NCBI RefSeq assembly: GCF_014158035.1
Contig: NZ_JACFXW010000001.1
Coordinates: forward strand, 4,229,224-4,293,223
DNA: 64,000 bases
Direction of reading: 5' to 3'
From: Rhizobium sp. G21
GTDB taxonomy: Bacteria > Pseudomonadota > Alphaproteobacteria > Rhizobiales > Rhizobiaceae
A program made the position numbers and the translations under genes. The notes below the pieces were generated by a model. The model was not told the origin of the DNA, ran no database searches, and saw only the letters and a list, made by a program, of their open reading frames with translations. This document shows, piece by piece, positions 1-9,353 of this stretch. Position 1 is the first letter of the stretch, and every line of letters begins with the position of its first letter.

Positions 1-695
1 CCGTCATAGCTCTTGGCGGCGCCGACACCGAGGAAGGTCTCCACCTGTCGCATCACGCCGTGGGGGTCCTTGTTGACCTTTCCGAACGGCAGAAACAGGA
101 AATCCCGGTCGGCGAAGCGGCTTCTCCAGCGCGGTATGAATGTCGCGTAATCCCCACGATTGTTGACGTCCCAGTCTTCCACCATTTCGCGCCAGTCGGA
201 TTCCTGCATGTTCTCCTTGGGATGACGCTCCAGCGACATGCGCAGTTGAGACATCGCACGCGATACGGGATCGCGAATAATGTAGATGATGCGCGGCGCG
301 CCAAGCAGACGTCGGACATAGTCGATTCCCTCTTCGGGAATCGTCGAATATTCCGGCGTGATGTCGCCGAGCATCTTTCCCTTGGCGTTCGGACGGTTGA
401 AGGCGTTCCGATACCATGTCTCGGTAAATGGCTCGGTCATGAGGCTGCAGAGGTAATTCAAATAGTTGAAGTCAACATATTCGCCATGCTTTACGTGATG
501 TTTGACTGCAGCCGACGTATTCGTCCTGATATGGTAATCCGTCCAAGACCGGTTCTCAGGCACAAAAAGATGATTGAAGTAATGCAATTCCTTCACTGGA
601 GGCATCCAGATTTGTTGATGCCGCTGCAGGTTCACATATAACCATGACGTGGCTGCCTTTTGAGCGCCGATACACAGAAATTGCGGGAGTTTCAT
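1..695 (-). CDS. Sulfotransferase family protein (C-terminus beyond window)
   Basis: The reading frame is open from ATG at 695 to the window edge (231 codons) and lacks its C-terminus. Near the N-terminus the motif CIGAQKAATSWLY resembles the 5'-phosphosulfate-binding loop of PAPS-dependent sulfotransferases. About residue 140, IIYIIRDPVSRAMSQLRMS matches the 3'-phosphate-binding segment (RDP..R..S). Family knowledge says such enzymes move sulfate from PAPS to a carbohydrate or other acceptor in the cytoplasm. The neighbours (a second sulfotransferase-like protein and a pyruvyl transferase) suggest a surface polysaccharide as the acceptor, which is inference. Base composition is more AT-rich than the rest of the window. 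The fold call is firm; the substrate is unknown. Confidence 0.85.
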   Translation of the reverse strand, partial: MKLPQFLCIGAQKAATSWLYVNLQRHQQIWMPPVKELHYFNHLFVPENRSWTDYHIRTNTSAAVKHHVKHGEYVDFNYLNYLCSLMTEPFTETWYRNAFNRPNAKGKMLGDITPEYSTIPEEGIDYVRRLLGAPRIIYIIRDPVSRAMSQLRMSLERHPKENMQESDWREMVEDWDVNNRGDYATFIPRWRSRFADRDFLFLPFGKVNKDPHGVMRQVETFLGVGAAKSYD

Positions 696-1090
696 CTTTG
701 CCTCGTCTGTTTCATGCGCCCTGATGCGGCGCGGAACGCTGCACCTTGGAGCAGTTGAACGTTTGTCCTTCCTTGGCGGTGATGTCCCCGTCGACGAAGG
801 GCTTCTATGCGTCGCTTTTGTTCCGGGTTTATGCACAACCCAAGCAATTTGTACAGAAAAATCAGCCCTTCCCGGACGAGGCGACGAGCGCAGACATTAT
901 CGATGGATCGCCATCGGCGTCCGGCTCGCGTCGTCGGATGTTGCGAGTTTCGAAAATGCAGATTGAGCCAAAATAATTTAGTCGAATATTGTTTGCCGCG
1001 CTTGTTTCCGTTATGTCACCGCGCTTGCTCCGTCGCGACGACCTCATCCATGCCGCGACAGAACACTTAAATGGCTGTCTGGAGACCGAT
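696..1090. other. Intergenic region between divergent sulfotransferase genes
   Basis: This 395-base stretch separates two divergent genes and should hold both promoters. Short open frames cross it on both strands, but none has a recognisable protein, a convincing ribosome-binding site or codon usage like the neighbours. I see no repeat or terminator. The part nearest 960-990 is AT-rich (for example aaaataattta), as expected for a promoter. Confidence 0.4.
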
Positions 1091-1807
1091 GTGCTTTACT
1101 TTCATAAAGAAAAACTTGTGATCCTGTGCCAACCGAAAACGGGCACGACTTCGTTGCACGAGGCGATCGGCGGCGACGCGTCGGTAGTGTTGAATACGCC
1201 TCCGCAACTCAAGCATCTGACCTACAACAAATTTGTCCAGACTTTCGGGCCATGGCTCGAGCGAGGCGTGAAGTTTCCAAGACGCAGGTACACATTCGTC
1301 GCAGTGATGCGCGAGCCGGTCGACTGGCTCAGCAGCTGGTACCGCTATGCGAGCCGCGAGTCGCTGGCCGTGGCGAAGAAAAAGAACGTCGGCCGCTACA
1401 CGGGCAACATCTCGTTTGAACAGTTTCTCCAAGACACCATGCTGCCGCGCGACGAAGCTCCGGCTTACGCACGTATGGCAGGCCCCTGTTCGGTGGCGAT
1501 GGATAAGAAAGGCGGCATCGGCGTCGATTATCTTTTCCGCTACACGGATTTGGACGCCATGGTCGAATTCGTATCCAAAAAACTGGATCGGTCCATAACC
1601 TTGCCGCGGCAGAACATCTCTGTGCAGAAAGAAGTCGACGCGAGCGCCGAGACGATCCGCAGGATACACGAAAAATACGCGTTCGAGTACGACGTCTATT
1701 CTAAACTTACGCCGAGCGGCGTGGTGGGCCAGGACATTCTCAGCCTGAGAAAAGCAGGAAAAATCACCGAGTCCGCGTCCGAATCCGAATCCGCGTCGGA
1801 CGATTGA
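1091..1807 (+). CDS. Sulfotransferase-like protein
   Basis: A 238-residue protein. I chose GTG at 1091 because GGAG lies 6 bases upstream and translation from it puts the nucleotide-binding loop near residue 15, as in short members of the family. Longer in-frame starts (TTG 989, ATG 1013) lack a ribosome-binding site. ILCQPKTGTTSLHEAIG is the PAPS 5'-phosphosulfate loop (PKTGTTSL), and VAVMREPVDWLSSWYRY is the 3'-phosphate segment. The tail is odd: ITESASESESASDD, a short acidic Ser-Glu repeat. It faces the partial sulfotransferase upstream and converges on a pyruvyl transferase gene, consistent with a polysaccharide-decoration islet. Acceptor unknown. Confidence 0.75.
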   Translation: MLYFHKEKLVILCQPKTGTTSLHEAIGGDASVVLNTPPQLKHLTYNKFVQTFGPWLERGVKFPRRRYTFVAVMREPVDWLSSWYRYASRESLAVAKKKNVGRYTGNISFEQFLQDTMLPRDEAPAYARMAGPCSVAMDKKGGIGVDYLFRYTDLDAMVEFVSKKLDRSITLPRQNISVQKEVDASAETIRRIHEKYAFEYDVYSKLTPSGVVGQDILSLRKAGKITESASESESASDD

Positions 1808-1867
1808 TGGCATTCAGTATGGCGCGGACAGGACACCAAACCCATCCGCGCCATCTCGATTATGTCG

Positions 1868-3025
1868 TCACATGCGATAGAGGTTTTTCGCCAGCGCGAT
1901 TTTGCGGTTGTGGTAATCGTTGTCCAGCGCCATCTGCTGGAAGTCGCTACCGCTCTTGAAGCGGAAGTTCCCATCGGCGTTGTACAGGGTTCCCTTCTTT
2001 CCGTCGAACTCGCGGAAGCGGGAACCTCGATCGAGTATCGACTGGTGTTTCACGTTGTAATACTCGTTGTCTTTCGCAAAAGTGCCGACGCAGCCGAGCC
2101 TCGCCAAGACGAAATGCACGTGGAAACGGCTCACGAACGCAAAATCGTGATCTCCGACGACGACACCCGAGTTCAACAGTTCGTCTACGGGAACGACTTT
2201 CATCTTCGGGAATCTTTGACCGACGAATTCGATGACCTTCTTGTCCGCCCAGGGGCAGCTTTCGAGGAACACGACCTCGTCGAACTCTTCCGACACTTTG
2301 GCCAAAGCGTCCCAATAGCTCGATGCCAGTTTCTGCATGTTGTAGGTCAGCAGCGACAGATACAGGCGTCGCTTTCCATCGTCGGGGCGGCGGAGTTTTT
2401 CTTGCGGGACGAGAAAACAATCATCCAGCCCATATGAGAAATTCGCGAACGGGAACTGTTTCGACAGTTTTCTGTAATTGTCGACATCGCGGAGTTCGAA
2501 GATCTCGAAGCGCGAGAAGATCTCGCTGATGGTCGTTTCCAGGCCGGCCGGCACCGGATCAGCAGGACCGAAACCGATCCCGGTCGCAAAGATCCTCGTT
2601 CCGTAGGCCTTGTTCAAGGCCGCGCACAATCCGAGGAAGAAGCCCTTGACGGGAAAGAGTTTGTTCAGGTAGCCGCCGCCATGGAGATGGACGGTCTCGG
2701 CATTCTGAAGTTCCTTCAGATTATGCTTCTTGTACGAATTCATGCCGTTCTTCTGGATGAATTCATATCCCCGGGCGACCTGCCCCCAAAAACTCAATTC
2801 CTTGTTGGCCTTGGCGATTGCCGCCAGATCGTCGCGGAACTCGATGTTGGCGTTTTTGGCGAAAGGACCATGCAGCTCGATTTCGTTTTTGGCGATGTTT
2901 TCGTAGATCAGGATCTTGGTCTTCGGATCGATATGCGTCGTCAGGAAATCGACCCAACCCCTGACGATGAGTTCATCCCCGTAATTCGGCGCTCCGGCGC
3001 CGCCTATCAATACGTGTTTGGCCAT
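1868..3025 (-). CDS. Polysaccharide pyruvyl transferase family protein
   Basis: A 385-residue protein beginning MAKHVLIGGAGAPNYGDELI, the typical N-terminus of the polysaccharide pyruvyl transferase family (GG.G..N.GDEL). It also has VHLHGGGYLNKLF near residue 120 and VSRFHVHFVLARLG near residue 310, matching the conserved H-GGG and S-R-H-H segments. Such enzymes use phosphoenolpyruvate to add ketal pyruvate to sugars of surface polysaccharides. ATG at 3025 is preferred over ATG 3043 because AGAGGA sits about 8 bases before it. It converges on the sulfotransferase-like gene, so sulfated and pyruvylated surface glycan is a plausible common theme (inference). Confidence 0.82.
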   Translation of the reverse strand: MAKHVLIGGAGAPNYGDELIVRGWVDFLTTHIDPKTKILIYENIAKNEIELHGPFAKNANIEFRDDLAAIAKANKELSFWGQVARGYEFIQKNGMNSYKKHNLKELQNAETVHLHGGGYLNKLFPVKGFFLGLCAALNKAYGTRIFATGIGFGPADPVPAGLETTISEIFSRFEIFELRDVDNYRKLSKQFPFANFSYGLDDCFLVPQEKLRRPDDGKRRLYLSLLTYNMQKLASSYWDALAKVSEEFDEVVFLESCPWADKKVIEFVGQRFPKMKVVPVDELLNSGVVVGDHDFAFVSRFHVHFVLARLGCVGTFAKDNEYYNVKHQSILDRGSRFREFDGKKGTLYNADGNFRFKSGSDFQQMALDNDYHNRKIALAKNLYRM

Positions 3026-3173
3026 ATATCCATTCCTCTGCATATCGGCAATTCCTGTGGCGTAGGCTCATATTCGAAACGAAAGTTGGTGTATAGACGG
3101 CTCGTCCGCCTTCCGACATGTTTAATCCCCGCCGTTGCAGGACGCATCCACTCGTGCGGCACATTGCCCGGGC

Positions 3174-3187
3174 TTGACTTATATCAA
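3174..3187 (+). promoter_or_regulatory. FixK/FNR-type binding site upstream of ccoGHIS
   Basis: TTGACTTATATCAA matches the FNR/FixK consensus TTGAT-N4-ATCAA with one substitution in the left arm. It lies 57 bases before the ccoG start. FixK-family regulators switch on fixGHIS in rhizobia at low oxygen, so the site and the genes agree. Confidence 0.85.
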
Positions 3188-3243
3188 GGAGGGTTTGCGG
3201 GCGGGGATTAAAACGGGAAGCCTCAAGAGAAGGGGTTTCCGTC

Positions 3244-4825
3244 ATGAATGTCCGCCCGGAAGAGCTGCCTGCCGAGGAGGCGACGATCGAGCGTCTGGAG
3301 GCGCAGCCCGTCAACGCCGCGAAAGTCCGCCAGCCGCTCTACGCCGCACGCAAGAAGATCCATCCTAAGCGCGCCGAGGGGGCATTTCGACGCTTCAAGT
3401 GGATGGTGATGGCCGTAACCCTGGGCATCTACTACCTCGCGCCGTGGATACGTTGGGATCGTGGCCCCTATGCGCCCGATCAGGCGATTCTCATCGATCT
3501 CGCCAATCGACGCTTCTATTTCTTCTTCATCGAGATCTGGCCGCAGGAATTCTATTTCGTCGCAGGTCTTCTGATGATGGCCGGTCTCGGGCTCTTTCTC
3601 GTCACGACCGCGGTCGGGCGCGCTTGGTGCGGCTACACCTGTCCTCAGACCGTATGGGTCGACCTCTTCCTGGTGGTCGAACGCGCCATCGAGGGCGATC
3701 GCAACGCCCGCATCAAGCTCGATACGGCGCCGTGGAGCCTCGACAAGATCTGGAAGCGGACCGCGAAACACGCGATCTGTTCTGATCGGAGTGCTGACCG
3801 GCGGCGCCTGGGTGTTTTATTTCGCCGACGCGCCCGTGCTGCTGCACGACCTGATCTTCTTTCATGCGCCTTCGGTTGCCTATTTCACCATCGCCATCCT
3901 GACGGCCACGACTTATGTGTTCGGCGGGCTGATGCGGGAACAGGTCTGCACCTATATGTGCCCGTGGCCGCGCATCCAGGCGGCGATGCTGGATGAGAAT
4001 TCCTTGGTCGTGACTTATAACGACTGGCGCGGCGAACCACGTTCGCGCCACGCCAAGAAGGCGGCCGCGACCGGTCAGTCGGTCGGCGATTGCGTCGATT
4101 GCAACGCCTGCGTCGCGGTCTGTCCCATGGGCATCGACATCAGGGACGGGCTGCAGCTCGAATGCATTACCTGCGCGCTGTGTATCGACGCCTGCGATGG
4201 GGTGATGGACAAGCTCGGCCGCGACAAGGGGCTGATCGGCTATTCCACCCTGTTCGATTATTCCACCAATATGGCGATCGCCACCAACGAAAACACCGCG
4301 CCGATCGATCCCGCCCGGGTGCGCGATCCCGACGGCCGCTATTACGACAAGATTCGCCACTTCAACTGGCGGATCATCTTCCGACCGCGCATCATCCTCT
4401 ACACGGTGCTGTGGTCGCTGATCGGCGTCGGCCTGGTGACCGCGCTGATGATGCGGGACCGGCTGCAGATGGACGTGCTGCATGACCGCAACCCGCAATA
4501 TGTGATGGAATCGGACGGTTCGATCCGCAACGGCTATACGGTAAAGATCCTGAACATGGTCCCCGAACCGCGCATGGTGATGCTGTCGCTGCGCGACATG
4601 CCGGGCGCGACCATGAGCATCGCCGGCGAAACATGGTCGCAAGGCCGCTTCATCGGCGTCGAGCTCGAGCCAGATACGGTCAAGACCATGAAGATCTATG
4701 TGACCATGCCGAAGGACGCCCTGCCGTCCGAGACCCGTGATTTCACCTTCCATGTCGAGTATCGCACCTCCGGCGAAGCGGATGCATACACGGCGAGCTT
4801 CATCGTTCCGGAGAAACGCAAATGA
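3244..4825 (+). CDS. ccoG: Cytochrome c oxidase accessory protein CcoG/FixG (frameshifted)
   Basis: Membrane ferredoxin-like factor, thought to act in copper reduction and delivery for cbb3 oxidase assembly. From ATG 3244 the first part reads normally through residue 178 (...KRTAKHAI), with transmembrane segments and the AWCGYTCPQTVW motif near residue 130. The rest continues in another frame from about 3780 (VLIGVLTGGAWVFYFADAP...) and carries two cysteine clusters of the 4Fe-4S ferredoxin type (DCVDCNACVAVCP and CITCALCIDAC) and a C-terminal Ig-like domain. Two bases seem to be missing between 3779 and 3780; adding GC restores the expected AIWLLIG. Its stop overlaps the ccoH start (ATGA). 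First gene of the operon, behind the FixK-type box. Confidence 0.9.
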
Positions 4826-5306
4826 ACAATCCGGCTGAACCAAAGCATTTCACCGGCCGCCACATGTTGGCGATCATGATCGCCTTTTTCGGCGTCATCA
4901 TTTCGGTGAATGTGTTCATGGCTTATATGGCCAGCAAGAGCTGGAGCGGCATTCTGGCCAAGAACACCTACGTCGCGAGCCAGGATTTCAATATGAAGGC
5001 GGCGGAAGCGCGCCACTGGGCCGAACTGGGCTTTTCAGGCGCGTTCAAAGTCGAGAGTCGCCGCCTTGAATATCGGCTGCAGGGGCCGGCCGGCGAAATC
5101 GAACGGCTCGCCGCAATCACCGCGCTGTTTCATCGGCCGGTCGGCGACAAGCAGGATTTCAGCCTGACGTTGCCGCGGGTCGCCCCGGGGTTTATGCGGT
5201 AGAGCACGATCTCGCTCCCGGGCAATGGATCGTCGATCTCGCCGCCGTCGACGACGGCGAGACCGTCTATCACCAGGCCGTCCGCATCTATCAGCCGGAG
5301 AAGTGA
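4822..5306 (+). CDS. ccoH: FixH/CcoH family protein (frameshifted)
   Basis: Small single-pass membrane protein needed for assembly or stability of cbb3 oxidase. The N-terminal helix (about residues 15-35, MLAIMIAFFGVIISVNVFMA) is followed by the conserved periplasmic-side domain. The frame stops at 5202, but the family's C-terminus continues in another frame as VYAVEHDLAPGQWIVDLAA...YQPEK and ends at 5306, just before ccoI. One G appears to be missing from the GGGG run at 5187-5190; five G restore the frame, giving about 161 residues, the usual length. ATGA overlap with ccoG indicates translational coupling. Confidence 0.85.
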
Positions 5307-5307
5307 G

Positions 5308-7589
5308 ATGAGTTGCTGCGCTCCCGGAACAGAAGGCGCGATCGCGGCGGATGTCGGTCTACCGCCCGCCGAGGAGATCTGGCTGTCGTCGCGCCCTCTC
5401 GGCGAGGGTCGGCGTCAAAGCGATTTCAGCGTGCCCGACGTGCATTGCGGCGCTTGCATCACAGCGGTCGAGGGCGCTTTGCGCAAGCTGCCGGAAGTCG
5501 AGCGGGCGCGGGTGAACCTCTCGACCAAACGCGTGTCGGTGGTGTGGAAGGAGGAAACCGGCGGCGTCAAAGCCGATCCCTCCCGCCTGATCGGCGCGAT
5601 CCTCGGCGTCGGCTATCGGCCGCATCTGTTCCAGGATCTGGAAGCGGGCGCGGACGCGGAACGCCGCGACCACCTGCGCGCGCTGGCCGTGGCGGGCTTC
5701 GCGGCCACCAATATCATGCTGTTGTCGGTGTCGGTCTGGTCTGGGGCGGAAGCCTCGACGCGCGACCTGTTTCACTGGATCTCGGCGATGATCTGCGCGC
5801 CGGCGCTCGTCTATTCCGGCCGCTTTTACTATCGCTCGGCCTGGAATGCGCTGAGGCGCGGCCGCACCAATATGGATGTGCCGATCGCGCTCGCCATCAC
5901 GCTGTCCTACCTCATGTCGCTGTGGGAGACTATTCATCACGGCGATCACGCCTGGTTCGACGCCACCGCGTCGCTGCTGTTTTTTCTGCTGATCGGCCGC
6001 ACGCTCGACCATCTGATGCGCGACAGGGCGCGCTCTGCCGTCATCGGGCTCGCGCGCCTGTCGCCGAAGGGCGCGATGGCGATCGGAGCCGACGGCAAGC
6101 CGGAATACCGCCCCGTCGCCGACATCCGACGCGGCGACCGCCTGTCGGTCGCGGCCGGCGAGCGCCTGGCCGTCGACGCCGTGGTGCTTTCTGGCGAGAG
6201 CGATATCGACTGGTCGATCGTCAATGGCGAAAGCGCGCCGCAGCCGACGCGGGCAGGGGACAAATTGCTCGCCGGCACGATGAACCTGACCGGCGCGCTG
6301 ACGGTCGAAGCTGCCGCAGAAGCCAAGGAATCCTTCCTGGCGGAGATCGTCAGCCTGATGGAAGCGGCGGAGGGCGGCAAAGCGCGTTATCGGCGGCTGG
6401 CGGATCGCGCCGCCCAGCTCTATTCGCCGGTCGTTCATTGCACCGCCTTCCTGTCGTTCCTCGGATGGGGGCTGATCGGCGGAGACTGGCACCAGGCGCT
6501 GCTGGTGGCGATTTCCGTGCTGATCATCACCTGCCCCTGCGCGCTCGGTCTCGCGGTGCCCGTGGTGCAGGTCATCGCCGCCGGCCGCCTGTTCCGCGAG
6601 GGCGTCATGGTCAAGGACGGCTCGGCCATGGAGCGGCTGGCGGAAGCGACGCATGCGCTGTTCGACAAGACCGGCACATTGACGCTCGGCAAACCGCGAC
6701 TGGTCAATGCGGCGGATATCGCGCCGAAAGCGCTGGCGATGGCCGCCGGTCTCGCCGCCCATTCGCGGCATCCCGTCTCTCGCGCCATCCTGGCCGCTGC
6801 GCCTGTGGCGATGGCGGTCGAGACCGTAACCGAGATCCCCGGCGGCGGATTGGAAGCACGGAGAGCGGACGGCGTGTGGCGGCTCGGGGCGCGGGCTTTC
6901 GCGCTGGGAGCCTCATCGGTCGTCGATCCGAACCTGCCTTACACCGAAAGCGTGCTGTCGCTGGACGGCCGGGAACTCGCAGCCTTCCATTTCGAGGATG
7001 CGGTTCGCCCCGGCGCGGCCGAGACCATCCGGCGTCTCCACCGCCGGCGCATTCCAAGCGCGATCATTTCGGGCGACCGCGAGCCGGTGGCGGCCGCGCT
7101 CGCGGAGCGTCTTGGAGTTCCGGCATGGCGCGCAGGCTTGACTCCCGAGGGCAAGGTCCGCGCCGTGGAGGAAGCCTCCGCTCGGGGCTTCAAGGTTTTG
7201 ATGGTGGGCGACGGCATCAATGACGCGCCCGCGCTGCGCTCGGCGCATGTTTCGATCGCGCCGTCCACCGCCGCCGATATATCGGCCGGCAGGCCGCGGA
7301 TTTCGTGTTCATGCGCGACAATCTCGACGCGGTGTATCTGGCGGTCGACGTGTCACGACGGGCAGGACGACTGATCCGCCAGAATTTCGCGCTGGCCGTG
7401 GGCTATAACCTCATCGCGGTGCCGGTGGCGATCGCTGGGCTCGCCACGCCATTGGTCGCTTCCATCGCCATGTCGACGTCGTCGATCATCGTGGTCGCCA
7501 ATTCGCTTCGTCTCAATGGTCGCCGGCGCCTGGTCGACGCGGCGCCGGCGACGAAGGCTCCGATCGGAAAGGCGGTGCTTACGCCATGA
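5308..7589 (+). CDS. ccoI: Copper-translocating P-type ATPase CcoI/FixI (frameshifted)
   Basis: Heavy-metal P1B ATPase that exports Cu(I) across the inner membrane for cbb3 oxidase. In order it shows an N-terminal HMA domain with [12 protein letters not shown], membrane helices, the transport motif [11 protein letters not shown], the phosphorylation motif DKTGTLT, an SRHPVSRAI nucleotide-domain motif and [10 protein letters not shown]. The frame leaves the family at ADIS (about 7280) and would stop at 7374. In another frame the sequence resumes as [21 protein letters not shown] and ends with the last helices at 7589. Removing one AT from the GATATATC at 7276-7283 restores [10 protein letters not shown] exactly, so this looks like a two-base insertion. 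The stop overlaps the ccoS start. Confidence 0.9.
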
Positions 7590-7741
7590 ATATGCTGATC
7601 TATTTGATTCCCATGGCCCTGGGGTTGGGCGCGCTGGGACTGTTCGCCTTTCTCTGGTCCTTGAAGTCTGGCCAATATGACGACCTCGACGGCGCCGCCT
7701 GGAGGGTGCTCGACGACGGCGACGGCAAACCCGGCGAATAA
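7586..7741 (+). CDS. ccoS: Cbb3-type cytochrome oxidase assembly protein CcoS/FixS
   Basis: A 51-residue protein beginning [20 protein letters not shown], with one transmembrane helix (about residues 4-26) and the [15 protein letters not shown] motif diagnostic of CcoS/FixS. It overlaps the ccoI stop by four bases (ATGA), as is usual for this operon. CcoS is required for insertion of cofactors into cbb3 oxidase. It is the only gene of this four-gene operon that reads without a frameshift. The oxidase structural genes (ccoNOQP) are not adjacent on either side. Confidence 0.95.
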   Translation: MNMLIYLIPMALGLGALGLFAFLWSLKSGQYDDLDGAAWRVLDDGDGKPGE

Positions 7742-7820
7742 ACCGCCGCCCAGCCTTGTCAGCGGCGGCGAGCCGCGTATAGTCCGGCCAAAACTAAATC
7801 GTTTTGGAAGGAACATCGTC

Positions 7821-9263
7821 ATGGAAAAGGCGGAAATCGGACTGATCGGTCTGGCGGTGATGGGCTCCAATCTGGCGCTCAACATTGCCGAGAAAGGCAA
7901 CCGCATTGCGGTTTTCAACCGGTCTCCGGACAAGACCGACACCTTCTACGCCGAAGCCGGCGACCTCCAGGGCAAGCTCGTTCCCTGCAAGTCGCTCGAG
8001 GAATTCGTGGAAGCGATTCGTCCGCCGCGCCCCGTCATCATCATGGTGAAGGCCGGCGATCCGGTCGATGAACTGATCGCCACCCTGCGCGATTATCTGT
8101 CGCCGGGCGACATCATCATCGATGCAGGCAACGCCAATTTCCGCGACACGATCCGCCGGTTCGAGGGTCTGGAGGATTCTGGCCTGACCTTTATCGGCAT
8201 GGGCGTGTCGGGCGGCGAAGAAGGCGCGCGCCATGGGCCGTCGATCATGGTCGGCGGCACGGAAGAGTCGTGGAAGCGAGTCGAGCCGGTGCTCACCTCC
8301 ATCGCCGCCAAGTTCAAGGACGACCCTTGCGTCGCCTGGCTCGGCGAAAACGGCGCGGGCCATTTCGTCAAGACCATCCACAACGGCATCGAATATGCCG
8401 ATATGCAGATGATCGCCGAAATCTACGGCATCCTGCGCGACGGCTTGGGCATGTCGGCCGCCGAATGCTCCGAGATCTTCGGCACGTGGAACGAGGGTCG
8501 CCTGAACTCCTACCTGATCGAAATTTCCGAAGCCGTGCTCAAGGCCAACGACCCGATCACCGGCAAGCCGATGGTGGACCTCATCGTCGACGCCGCCGGC
8601 CAGAAGGGCACCGGCAAATGGTCGGCGATCGAGGCCCAGAACATGGGCGTGCCGGCCACCGCGATCGAAGCGGCCGTCGCCGCGCGCAGCCTCTCGTCGT
8701 TCAAGGCGCAGCGCGAAGCCGCTGAAAAGATCCTCGGCCTGCCGGGTCAGGGCGCGATCAATCCGACAGACAAGGCCGCCTTCATCGCCGATCTCGAAAT
8801 GGCGTTGCTCGCCGGCAAGATCGGCGCCTATGCGCAGGGCTTCGCCGTGATGGCGGAAGCCTCCAAGGAATTCGGCTGGTCGCTGCCGATGCCTGTTATC
8901 GCCAAGATCTGGCGCGCCGGCTGCATCATCCGGTCGCAGTTCCTCGACGAGATCACCTCGGCCTTCACCGCCATGCCGGACGCCGCCAACCTGATCGTGA
9001 CGCCGGCTTTTGCGACCATGGTCAAGGAGACCGACGGACCGCTGCGTCGCGTCGTATCCGCCGCCGTGATGTCTGGTCTCCCGGTTCCGGCGCTGGCTTC
9101 GGCGCTCGGTTATTTCGACAGCTATCGCCGCGGCCGCGGCACGGCCAACCTCATCCAGGCGCAGCGCGATTTCTTCGGCGCTCATGGCTTCGACCGTCTC
9201 GACGGTGTCGACAAGCATCACGGTCCCTGGGGTTCCGGTCTCGCCGATTTCCAGAACGACTGA
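7821..9263 (+). CDS. gnd: 6-phosphogluconate dehydrogenase, decarboxylating
   Basis: Oxidises 6-phosphogluconate to ribulose 5-phosphate and CO2 with NADP in the pentose phosphate pathway. The 480-residue protein starts MEKAEIGLIGLAVMGSNLAL (Rossmann dinucleotide fold) and has GMGVSGGEEGARHGPSIM (substrate-binding signature), VKTIHNGIEYADMQ with the catalytic-region Lys and His, and KGTGKWSAIEA. These are all classical for the long, E. coli-type enzyme. ATG 7821 is chosen because GGAAGGAAC lies just upstream and the Rossmann motif then starts near residue 6. It stands alone, followed by a strong terminator. Intact. Confidence 0.97.
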   Translation: MEKAEIGLIGLAVMGSNLALNIAEKGNRIAVFNRSPDKTDTFYAEAGDLQGKLVPCKSLEEFVEAIRPPRPVIIMVKAGDPVDELIATLRDYLSPGDIIIDAGNANFRDTIRRFEGLEDSGLTFIGMGVSGGEEGARHGPSIMVGGTEESWKRVEPVLTSIAAKFKDDPCVAWLGENGAGHFVKTIHNGIEYADMQMIAEIYGILRDGLGMSAAECSEIFGTWNEGRLNSYLIEISEAVLKANDPITGKPMVDLIVDAAGQKGTGKWSAIEAQNMGVPATAIEAAVAARSLSSFKAQREAAEKILGLPGQGAINPTDKAAFIADLEMALLAGKIGAYAQGFAVMAEASKEFGWSLPMPVIAKIWRAGCIIRSQFLDEITSAFTAMPDAANLIVTPAFATMVKETDGPLRRVVSAAVMSGLPVPALASALGYFDSYRRGRGTANLIQAQRDFFGAHGFDRLDGVDKHHGPWGSGLADFQND

Positions 9264-9287
9264 TCGTTTCGGCGCCAAATGTGACGA

Positions 9288-9318
9288 GGGCGGGCCTATC
9301 GGTCCGCCCTTCGTTTTT
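9288..9318 (+). terminator. Rho-independent terminator after gnd
   Basis: Stem GGGCGGGCC / GGTCCGCCC (one G-T wobble), loop TATC, followed by TTCGTTTTT. It ends gnd transcription and separates it from the PEBP gene. Confidence 0.85.
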
Positions 9319-9353
9319 ACGCTCCTCTCGTCGCAAGCTTGAGAGGAATGTCG

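Noticed and set aside
60..641. Plus-strand frame opposite the partial sulfotransferase
   Set aside because: The minus strand carries both PAPS-binding motifs in an uninterrupted frame; the plus frame has none.
746..976. 76-codon open frame in the intergenic region
   Set aside because: No ribosome-binding site, no family resemblance, and overlapping frames of similar length exist on both strands.
7276..7283. Programmed frameshift in ccoI
   Set aside because: There is no slippery heptamer with a downstream structure, and family members read straight through; deleting one AT restores the exact motif.
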